Below are positions 26,753 to 34,141 of a DNA stretch of 64,000 nt, one piece after another (within the stretch, counting starts at the first letter, position 1; each line of letters begins with the position of its first letter). This DNA is from VXNE01 sp965208745 (GTDB taxonomy: Bacteria; Pseudomonadota; Gammaproteobacteria; Pseudomonadales; Azotimanducaceae), in NCBI GenBank assembly GCA_965208745.1, contig CBDBPN010000003.1, positions 1,426,001 through 1,490,000 of the forward strand. Direction: 5' to 3'. Position numbers and translations under genes: made by a program. The notes beneath the pieces are model-generated. The model ran no database searches and was not told the DNA's origin. It saw only the letters and a list, made by a program, of their open reading frames with translations.

Positions 26753-26920
26753 CTAGGAGCTTGCGCCGTAGAAAATTCTGGCATCTTGAAAACCCACCTT
26801 GACGAGATTTCGTCCCTGAAAACGGCATCGAATACCCACATTACGGCGCAAAATCGCCTCCGCTCTGCCCGTCGCTCCCACCAGGTCGGACGAAAAGCGT
26901 GCTACGGCGCAAGCTCCTAG
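26753..26920. mobile_element. MITE-like element, 168 bp, with 19-bp perfect terminal inverted repeats
   Basis: CTAGGAGCTTGCGCCGTAG at 26753-26771 is repeated as its exact reverse complement at 26902-26920. There is no coding capacity between. Because the outer CTAG is palindromic, it could be either a 4-bp CTAG target duplication, a TA duplication, or part of the repeats. A partial internal copy (TACGGCGCAA) occurs near 26842. It looks like a non-autonomous derivative of an insertion sequence. It lies between the repeat-gene fragment and the DUF1640-like gene, and supplies that gene's stop codon. Confidence 0.75.
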
Positions 26921-27309
26921 AGGACGCCCATCCGGGTGGCCAGCGTCACGGCAGCGACAATGAGACCTACCCCGCCGATCATGAACGTCAGTTTCGATTC
27001 GAGCGCCGCGATGGTGCCGCCGAGCTGATCGATCCTGCCGTCCAGTTCCGTCTTGACCTGGTCCATCTTGCCGTCCAGGACCCGGATCTGGCCGACGAGT
27101 TCGGTCCGGGCGAGGTCCACGCGGTGGTCCACCGACTGGATCTCGCCACGAGTCTCCTGGAATCCGGTCTGCAGATCGCCCTGCGCGACGACATGGGCGC
27201 CCAGTTCGTCGCCCAGGACGCGCGCGAAACCCTCGGCCTGCTCGCGTTCCATGCCGGTCTTGCGCAACGCGTCGCTGATTTGCAGCGTGTCGACCACGGG
27301 TTGGCTCAT
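26917..27309 (-). CDS. DUF1640-like coiled-coil membrane protein, paralogue
   Basis: A 130-residue protein whose N-terminal VVDTLQISDALRKTGMEREQAE closely matches the protein at 15928-16290. A central coiled coil (HRVDLARTELVGQIRVLDGK and on) and one C-terminal helix (MIGGVGLIVAAVTLA) follow. AGGAGGGACCCCAC precedes the ATG. The stop codon TAG (26917-26919) lies inside the terminal repeat of the MITE-like element, so the native C-terminus may have been altered by that insertion. Its leader is shared with duplicate copy 1, where the gene is missing. Confidence 0.8.
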   Translation of the reverse strand: MSQPVVDTLQISDALRKTGMEREQAEGFARVLGDELGAHVVAQGDLQTGFQETRGEIQSVDHRVDLARTELVGQIRVLDGKMDQVKTELDGRIDQLGGTIAALESKLTFMIGGVGLIVAAVTLATRMGVL

Positions 27310-27929
27310 GTGGGGTCCCTCCTTGAAGAATAGCGAATGTGCTCGGTGGCCGCAGGAGGCTTGTCACGACGCGTCGGACCGAGGCCCCAACGACCGGAGG
27401 CCACCAAACGACCGCGGCAAGCCCATGTCTGTAGGCCAGAAACCCTGGCTACACGCGCGAATTCGTCCCGCATTCGCCGTGGGCGAAGGCTCACGCCGGC
27501 AGGGGCGGGTGTTCCGCGCCGACTTGCGGAGCGTCAGCGCATCGGCGCGGTGGAGAGGTTGGTGAGGTGGCCGGTGGGGCTCGCCAAGAGGCTCATCGCC
27601 GAGATCGGGCGATCGGAATCGACGGTCAGGCGCCACTTGCCGGCGCCGACGCCGAGCGCGCCGGTCAGGCCGGGCGCGCCTTCTTCGAGTTGTGCCGCGG
27701 TGTAGGTGCGCGCAGCTCCGGGCGGAACGGTCACGCGCACCGGACCGCCCGGCGACACTCCCTGGTCGTCCGTGCCCGTTATCGTCACCCGGGCGGAGGC
27801 GTCTCCGGGATTGATCAGCCGCAACGAACTCACCTGGGCACGGTTGCTGCCCGGGTTGAATATGGCGACCCGGTGGCGCGTGCCGGCCTCGGGCGCGGCG
27901 TCGTGCATGGAGGTGACGAACCCGTCAGT
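27309..27929. repeat. Segmental duplication, copy 2 (with 26093-26716)
   Basis: This is the better-preserved copy. It spans the leader of the DUF1640-like gene, the intergenic region including AATAGCGAATGTGCTCGGTG and CCAGAAACCCTGGCTACACG, and the 3' part of the repeat-domain gene. The spacing between copies is about 1.2 kb. Confidence 0.85.
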
Positions 27930-28389
27930 GTGGCGAATGTGGGCGTACACGTCGGCGGCAACGTCGGCGGTGACCGCGAGCCGCCAGTCCCCCGATCCGG
28001 CGCCCACGCTGCCCAGCACGGACCGGGGCGACTCTCCACGCGCAGGCGCCACTTGCCCGCCCCGTCGCCCAGCGCGCCCGTTACGTCTTCGCCAGTCTCC
28101 AGCTCCGCGGCCGTCAGCGTGCGCGACGCGTTGCCCGAAAGGCTGAACCGCACCGTCCCGCCCGGCGAGCGACCCTGATCGTCCACACCCCTCACCCGCA
28201 CCTCGGCGGTGTCGTGGCCGTGGTTGACCAGGCGCAGCCGGCTCACCTGCGCTCGGTTGCTGCCCGGGTTCAGGAACGGCACGGCGTGGTCGGCCCCGGT
28301 GCGCGGCACGAGGTCGTGCAGGGCGGTCACGCAGCCGTCCGTCGTGCGGGCGTAGCCGAGCGCCTCGACGTCCAGGCAGTCGCGTCAGC
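27534..28389 (-). pseudogene. Frameshifted fragment of a repeat-domain secreted protein gene (duplicate copy 2)
   Basis: Reading leftwards, one frame (from about 28389) encodes DVEALGYARTTDGCVTALHD, NPGSNRAQVSRLRLVNHGHD and GALGDGAGKWRLRVES. Near 28030 the similarity moves to another frame encoding GSGDWRLAVTADVAADVYAH, GFVTSMHDAAPEAGTRHRVA and a complete final domain ending SPTGHLTNLSTAPMR at 27534. The domain order alternates as in the intact 669-residue protein. The 5' end is missing. A third break near 28385 joins it to unrelated sequence. Confidence 0.8.
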
Positions 28390-28489
28390 CGCTCCAGGGA
28401 CTCCTCCGTGATGGGGTCGTCCACCTGGAAACAGTCGCGAACAGGCCGACATGGTCCTTCCTCCGCGTGCCCCTGCCATGCCGAGTGGA

Positions 28490-28988
28490 CGGCGGGGGAG
28501 GAGGGCGGGGACGCGGGCTTCGACGCGCTCCTGATTGCCGCGGGCTTCGACGAGACGGTATCCCCCCCGACCGACGAAGGCGCCGACGCCATCAAGCACA
28601 AGCTGGCGGAGCTGCACGAGACGTTGATGGGCGTCCGGGTGAGCGTCGCCTTGGAAGACGTCCAAGCGGCGTGGGGGCTCTTCCAGGACGTGTGGAACAG
28701 ACTGGGGCGTGTCCCGCATCGGCGCTTCCCGTCCGACAGGCAGGGCGCCTGGACGAAGGACATCCGGTACTTCGACGGGATTCTGGACGATGCCACGGGA
28801 ATCCGCACGCACACCTACACAGACCAGAACGGCGAAGAACGGGAGACACGCACCTATGGCTTCGACCACGACCTCGTGAACGCGTTTCTGCACCAGGAAG
28901 TGGCCCCCATGGACACCGAAGGGACCGCGCGGCCTGGGTGGTCGTGCTCGCCTTCCTGATGAGTGACTATCGTTACCTTTACCTGTGA
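28490..28988 (+). pseudogene. 3' remnant of an unidentified gene upstream of the DUF1501 locus
   Basis: One forward frame gives a protein-like sequence (FDALLIAAGFDETVSPPTDE, then KHKLAELHETLMGVRVSVAL, then WTKDIRYFDGILDDATGIRT, then TYGFDHDLVNAFLHQEVAPM). Near 28935 it shifts to another frame encoding AWVVVLAFLMSDYRYLYL and a stop at 28988. There is no start; the 5' end is fused to the opposite-strand fragment. I do not recognise the family. Its position 31 bp before the DUF1501-like gene suggests they were once one operon. Confidence 0.55.
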
Positions 28989-29019
28989 CGAACGTACGCG
29001 TGGTGAACGGGAAGAGACG

Positions 29020-30333
29020 GTGATCGGACGACGGGACCTCCTCAAGGGCGCCATCATCGGTGGCGGCCTTTCGCTGTCGGGGCTCCGGGCGCCCCTGGTG
29101 CACGCCCGGGACTATCGCGGCAAGCTGTTCGTCTTCGTGCCGGCGGACGGCGCCTAGGACCCCACCTCGTTCTGCGATCCGAAGACCAACACGCCGGGAG
29201 AGCCGGTCATCAATCACTGGGCGGAACTGGGTGAGACACAGGTGGCAGGCAACATCCCGTATGCGCCGTTCGCCGACAACGAGGCGTTCTTCGAGAAGCA
29301 CCACGACAAGATGCCGGTGATCAACGGCGTCGACTTCCAGACGAACTCCCACACGACCGGGATCGTCCACGGCTGGAGCGGCCGGACCGGGCGCGGCTAC
29401 CCGAGCCTTACCGCGCTCCTCGCCGCTCACTTCTCCCCGTAGCTTGCCCTGCCCTACCTGACCTTCGGCGGTTTCTCCGACACCGGCGGCGTCATGCGCT
29501 ATACCCGCATGTCGAACCCCGACGCGTTCCGCAACGTGGCCCGACCCGACCGGCCGGTCGGAACGGCCCAATCCGACTCGTACACCATTCCCCCTTACCT
29601 GGATCCCGAGGACTGGTCCAACCTGCGGGCCCGGGCGGCGGACCGGGCCAATCGCCTGGCGGGCGCTGCCGGGCTGCTGCCCGACGACGCGCGAAACCGA
29701 CGCTTCCCGGCCAGTTCGCTCGCAAGCGCCGAAGGCTTGCAAGCGTTCGCCGACGCCGTGCCGGACAGCGGCTTTTCCGAGCCTGAACAGTTCCCGGCGG
29801 GCAACCTCACCTTCTGGAGCACGCTGAGGCGCGACGTCGAGATCGCCATCGTGGCGTTCCGCACCGGCGTGGCGGTGAGCGCGGATCTTTGGCTCGGCGG
29901 TTTCGATTCGCATGCCGACAACGACGTCCGCCAGGAGGCCCTGTTGACCAACCTGACGCAGAGCGTGGACTACCTCTGGGACAACGCCGAAGAGCGGGGC
30001 CTGGCGGACCGCCTGGTCGTCGTGCTCGGCTCGGACTTCGGCAGAACCAACTTCTACAACGCGGACGACGGCAAGGACCACTGGCCGATCGGCAGTTACG
30101 TCATCATGGAGAAGCACCAGTCCTGGACGAACCGGGCCGTGGGGGAGACGGATGGCCTGCACTTCGCGCAGCGCATCAACCCCGGGTCACTCGAGCGCGA
30201 CGATGCGAACGGCACGATCATCTACCCGAAGCACGTCCACACGGCGTTGCGAAGGTACCTCGGCGTCGAGAACTCGCCGGGCGCGCGGCGCTTTCCGTTC
30301 AACAACACCGAGGACTTCAGGTTCTTCGCGTAG
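29020..30333 (+). pseudogene. DUF1501 family protein with two in-frame TAG codons
   Basis: From the GTG at 29020 the frame encodes VIGRRDLLKGAIIGGGLSLS, a Tat-type signal, then VFVPADGA-stop-DPTSFC (TAG at 29155-29157), VINGVDFQTNSHTTGIVHGW, AAHFSP-stop-LALPYLTFGG (TAG at 29440-29442), and runs uninterrupted to 30333 through LWLGGFDSHADND, VVVLGSDFGRTNFYNADDGK and IIYPKHVHTALRRYLG. These are hallmarks of the DUF1501 (sulfatase-like, exported) family. The first TAG stands where family members have Trp (GGWDPT). The remainder is intact and in one frame. A pseudogene is the simplest reading. Confidence 0.8.
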
Positions 30334-30373
30334 GACTTCCCATGGAGACGGGCTTGTCCCGTCTGGGGCGCGA

Positions 30374-30997
30374 TCAGTACCTGCCCGCGCTGACGTAGAA
30401 CTCGAGCAGCGCCGCCTTGTCCGCCTGCGACAGCGTGTCGTAGCGCTGCTTCATCCGGTCGGCCATGCGGCGGGCGCCGCTGTCGAAATCCCGGAACTCG
30501 CCCGCGAGGTAGTCGCGCCACTGGCCCGCGAGGAGGGCGTGATCGGCCTCCGGGACGCTGCCGCCGCGCGGGTGGCACTTGCCGCACTTCACCGAGTGGA
30601 TGCGCGCGCCCCGCCGGGCGAGGTTTTCATCGAAGGGCTGCTCGTGCGGCATCCACTCCTGGTCCGCGTAGTACAGCGCCACCGCCTCGATTTCCCGTTC
30701 GGACAGCGAATCGACGATCGTCGCCATGTCGGTCTCGGAGCCGTCGTCGAGGGTGACCGTGCGCGCCTGCCGGAAGCCCAGGCGGTAGCTGTCCAGGAGA
30801 TCCATGACGGCGAACTCGGAGAAGCCGCCGATGGAGGGGGTGTCCGGCCGTTCGCTGCGGCCCGCGGGGCCATGGCACTCGGCGCACTGGCGCTCGGCGA
30901 TCCGTTCGCCGTCTTCGGTGGCGTGGACCGGGAGGCAGAGCAGGGACGCGACTGCGGTGACGCCAGCCAGGCCGGCCCACCCGAGTACTCCAGGCAC
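30374..30997 (-). CDS. Dihaem cytochrome c (c4-like), secreted
   Basis: A 207-residue precursor with an N-terminal hydrophobic signal (GVTAVASLLCLPVHA). Two cytochrome c modules carry CAECH (38-42) and CGKCH (138-142), matching the two-domain cytochrome c4 layout, also seen in cytochrome subunits of sulfide dehydrogenases. Conserved MATIVDSLSEREIEAVALYY and MADRMKQRYDTLSQADKAALL precede Met-containing ligand regions. It is a periplasmic electron carrier. It lies divergently 95 bp upstream of the repeat protein and decahaem cluster, so it could link the inner membrane or cox oxidase with that conduit; this is inference. Confidence 0.88.
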   Translation of the reverse strand: MPGVLGWAGLAGVTAVASLLCLPVHATEDGERIAERQCAECHGPAGRSERPDTPSIGGFSEFAVMDLLDSYRLGFRQARTVTLDDGSETDMATIVDSLSEREIEAVALYYADQEWMPHEQPFDENLARRGARIHSVKCGKCHPRGGSVPEADHALLAGQWRDYLAGEFRDFDSGARRMADRMKQRYDTLSQADKAALLEFYVSAGRY

Positions 30998-31092
30998 GCG
31001 TTCACTTCCGTTCTTTTCCGTCGATGTCTTACCACGGTCGGGCTACCATCGAAAGCGCTGGGAACGCCCGGTGATGGATAAGGAGCAACGCC

Positions 31093-33102
31093 ATGTTCGA
31101 CGTACCCGCACTGTGGAGGGCCCTGGTGGCGATAGTCGTGGCGACGGCCGGCGCCTCGGCCACCGCGGACGAGTTGCCCGTTGCCTCGACGGACGACGAG
31201 CACGCACGGGCCGTGCACACGGTGCCGCTGTTCCCGTCCGCCGCGGACGGCGTCCGCCAGGGTTTCGTGCGCGTCATCAATCACTCGGACGAAGCGGGCG
31301 AAGTGCGCATCGACGCCGTTGACGACACCGGAGACAGCTTCGGGCCGCTGACGCTGGCGGTCGGCGCCCAGCAGACCGTGCACTTCAACTCGACGCATCT
31401 CGAGAACGGCGATCCCGCGAAGGGCTGGAGCACGGGCACCGGCCCGGGCCAGGGGGATTGGCGGCTGACGCTGTCCAGCGAGATGGATGTCGAGGTGCTG
31501 TCCTACATCCGCCTGCCGCAGAGCGGTTTCGTCACCTCGATGCACGACACGGCGCCTCCTCTCGCCGGGGACGACCACCACGACGATGACGCCGCCGAGG
31601 GGCACGACCACTCGCACGATGGCGAAGACGCGGACCATGCCTACCGCATCGTGATCTTCAATCCGGGCAGCAACACGGGCCAGGTGAGCCTGCTGCGCGT
31701 GATCAACGCCGGGGACGAGTCCACCGATGTCACCGTTTCGGGCGTCGACGACCACGGGCACGAGTCCGCCGGTTCCGTCACGATGTCCGTCGCGGCGGGC
31801 GCTGCCCGCACGGTTTCGGCGGACGATCTCGAAGGAGGAGCCGAGGGCCTGGACGGCGCGCTGGGGGACGGCGCCGGAAAGTGGCAACTGACCGTGCGTT
31901 CGCACGACCCAGTCACCGTGATGAGCCTGCTGCGCAGCCCCACCGGCCACCTGACCAACCTCTCGACCGTCCCCGCGAACTCGGACGGGCACGGGCATCA
32001 CATGGTGCCGCTCTTCCCGGCGGCGGACGACGCGTTCGGGCGGCAAGGCTTCGTCCGCGTGATCAATCACGCTTCGGAAGCGGGCGACGTGGAGATCCAC
32101 GCCTTCGACGACAACGGCGCCGAGTTCGGGCCGATCACGCTGTCGCTGGACGCGCACGAGACCGCTCCCTTCAACTCGGACGACCTTGAAATGGGCAACC
32201 CCGCCAAGGGCCTGAGCGACGGCGTCGGCTCGGGCGACGGCGGCTGGCGGCTGTCGATCGAGAGCGATCTCGAGATCGAGGTGCTGGCCTACATCAGGAC
32301 AACGTCCGACGGCTTCCTGACCTCCATGCTCGACACCGTACCGGCGGCGGGCAACCGCCATCGGGTGGTCTTCTTCAACCCGGCCAGCAACCTGGATCTC
32401 CCGGGCTGGCTACGCCTCGTGAACGCCGGGGACCACACCGCCACCATCCAGATCACCGGAACGGACGACAACGCCGAGTCGCCTGGCAGCCAGGTGACGC
32501 TGTCGCTTGCGGCCGGGGCCGCGCGCACGCTGACGTCGTCGAACCTGGAGAATGGCGCGGACGATCTCGATGGCGCGTTGGGAGACGGTGCCGGCAAGTG
32601 GCAACTCGACGTGGAGTCGGACGAGCCCATCGTCGTGATGAGCCTGCTGTCGAGCACCGCCGGCTACCTCACCAACCTCTCGACGGCACCGACGCATGGA
32701 GCCCGGCACGAGAGCGCCGAGGACGTGTTCCGGGAGCGTATCTCCGCCCCGATCGTGCAGTCGCGATGCGTCACCTGCCACGTCGTAGGCGGCCTGTCCG
32801 GTACTACGCGTCTCGTGTTCGCCCCGTCGTCGCAGGCCGACCACGAGTCCGTCAACTTCGGCGTGTTCCGTGAGTTCCTGGCCTCCGACGACCATGACGA
32901 CCACGACCACGGAGACGAGCTGGACCACGTGGGCCTCATCCTCGCGAAGATCCAGGGCATGGAGAACCACGGGGGCGGCGTGCAGGTGCCGGCCGATACC
33001 GAGGACTTCCACAACATGGAGCATTTCCTCGCGCTCCTGCGGGCGGAACTGGATGCCGAGGAAGACGAAGAAGACGGGGACCACGACCACGATCACGACT
33101 AG
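31093..33102 (+). CDS. Four-repeat secreted protein with C-terminal haem-binding motif and His/Asp-rich segments
   Basis: A 669-residue protein with a signal peptide (ALVAIVVATAGASATADE). Two repeat types alternate A-B-A-B over residues ~35-540. Type A has QGFVRVINHSDEAGEV, FGPLTL and GFVTSMHDT; type B has FNPGSNTGQVSLLRVINAGD, GAARTVSADDLE, GALGDGAGKWQL and SPTGHLTNLSTVP. After them, VQSRCVTCHVVGG (CVTCH at 559-563) resembles a monohaem cytochrome c domain. His/Asp-rich stretches occur at ~159-183, ~597-611 and in the C-terminal GDHDHDHD tail. I do not know a named family. Directly upstream of the decahaem cytochrome and porin genes, it is a candidate cell-surface partner. Confidence 0.8.
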   Translation: MFDVPALWRALVAIVVATAGASATADELPVASTDDEHARAVHTVPLFPSAADGVRQGFVRVINHSDEAGEVRIDAVDDTGDSFGPLTLAVGAQQTVHFNSTHLENGDPAKGWSTGTGPGQGDWRLTLSSEMDVEVLSYIRLPQSGFVTSMHDTAPPLAGDDHHDDDAAEGHDHSHDGEDADHAYRIVIFNPGSNTGQVSLLRVINAGDESTDVTVSGVDDHGHESAGSVTMSVAAGAARTVSADDLEGGAEGLDGALGDGAGKWQLTVRSHDPVTVMSLLRSPTGHLTNLSTVPANSDGHGHHMVPLFPAADDAFGRQGFVRVINHASEAGDVEIHAFDDNGAEFGPITLSLDAHETAPFNSDDLEMGNPAKGLSDGVGSGDGGWRLSIESDLEIEVLAYIRTTSDGFLTSMLDTVPAAGNRHRVVFFNPASNLDLPGWLRLVNAGDHTATIQITGTDDNAESPGSQVTLSLAAGAARTLTSSNLENGADDLDGALGDGAGKWQLDVESDEPIVVMSLLSSTAGYLTNLSTAPTHGARHESAEDVFRERISAPIVQSRCVTCHVVGGLSGTTRLVFAPSSQADHESVNFGVFREFLASDDHDDHDHGDELDHVGLILAKIQGMENHGGGVQVPADTEDFHNMEHFLALLRAELDAEEDEEDGDHDHDHD

Positions 33103-34141
33103 GCGGGGCGCGGGACGCCACAAGGCCATCCCCAAGGGGTCGCGGAGCGCCGCGGCGCTCGCGTCCGTGCTGATGTTCGTCATGGCCCCGCTGTTCCTGG
33201 CGAGTTCGGCAACTTTCGGGGCTGACGACCCGCACCATCGACTCCTCGCCAAGATGCAGGAGGGCGACTACTCCCGCCGGGGCGCGGACACCTGCATCGC
33301 CTGCCACGACGATGCGGAGCCGTTTCCTACGCTCAAGGTCTTCGAGACCGTCCACGGGCACCCCGCCGTGCCGGGGTCTCCCTTCGAGACGGCGGACGGA
33401 GCCCGCTTTCCCGCAGGGTTGCAGTGCGAGGCCTGTCACGGCCCGATCGGCGAACACGGGCGGCCGATCCTGCCGGAAGGAGCCGTGCGCGAGCCGGTTC
33501 TCAACTTCGGCGCGCGGGGCAACGCCGACCCGGAGTTCCAGAACGGGCTGTGTCTCGCCTGCCACGCCAACTACGAGCGCGCGCACTGGGCCGGCAGCCC
33601 GCACGAGCAAGCGGGGCTCGCCTGCGCCGACTGCCACCGGATTCACTCGGCAACCGACGCCGTGCGGGCGAAAGCGACCCAGTCCGGGGTGTGTACGGAC
33701 TGCCACCGGCATGTCGCCGCGGACGCGCTCAAGCGGTCGTCCCACCCGATGCGCGAGAACCAGTTGATCTGCCGGGACTGCCACGACCCCCACGGCAGCG
33801 TCGGCGAGGCGTTGGCGGTCGGCGCCACGACGAACGAGACCTGCTTCCAGTGCCACGCGGAGATGCGCGGGCCGTTCCTGTGGGAACACCCGCCGGCGGT
33901 CGAGGACTGTTCGATCTGCCATGTGCCCCACGGGTCAAACCAGCCCGCGCTCCTGGTGCGCCGGGCGCCGCAACTGTGTCAGGGGTGCCACTCTTCCGCC
34001 GGGCACCGGAGCTTCCCGCAGGTGGCCGCGCAGCTTCCTCCGGGACCGGTCTCCGAGTTCCTCATCGCGCAGGCGTGCCTGAACTGTCATACCGAAGTGC
34101 ATGGGTCGAACCATCCTTCCGGAGGCTACCTGCGGCGATGA
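33053..34141 (+). CDS. Decahaem c-type cytochrome, MtrA/DmsE/PioA family
   Basis: The frame contains exactly ten CXXCH motifs: CIACH, CEACH, CLACH, CADCH, CTDCH, CRDCH, CFQCH, CSICH, CQGCH and CLNCH, spread evenly over about 300 residues. Length and motif count match the MtrA/DmsE/PioA periplasmic decahaem cytochromes, which sit inside an MtrB-type porin and carry electrons across the outer membrane. A hydrophobic signal (ASVLMFVMAPLFLASSATFGA) lies downstream of the chosen ATG; that ATG overlaps the preceding gene by 50 bp and gives a long basic n-region. GTG 33167 or ATG 33173 are alternatives. The stop overlaps the next ATG (ATGA). Confidence 0.92.
   Translation: MPRKTKKTGTTTTITTRRGAGRHKAIPKGSRSAAALASVLMFVMAPLFLASSATFGADDPHHRLLAKMQEGDYSRRGADTCIACHDDAEPFPTLKVFETVHGHPAVPGSPFETADGARFPAGLQCEACHGPIGEHGRPILPEGAVREPVLNFGARGNADPEFQNGLCLACHANYERAHWAGSPHEQAGLACADCHRIHSATDAVRAKATQSGVCTDCHRHVAADALKRSSHPMRENQLICRDCHDPHGSVGEALAVGATTNETCFQCHAEMRGPFLWEHPPAVEDCSICHVPHGSNQPALLVRRAPQLCQGCHSSAGHRSFPQVAAQLPPGPVSEFLIAQACLNCHTEVHGSNHPSGGYLRR

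Noticed and set aside
29155..29442. Amber recoding (pyrrolysine or suppressor) of the DUF1501 gene as the primary annotation
   Set aside because: No suppressor tRNA or pyl gene is visible, neighbouring genes are broken too, and TAG is used as a normal stop elsewhere in the window; kept only as a finding to test.
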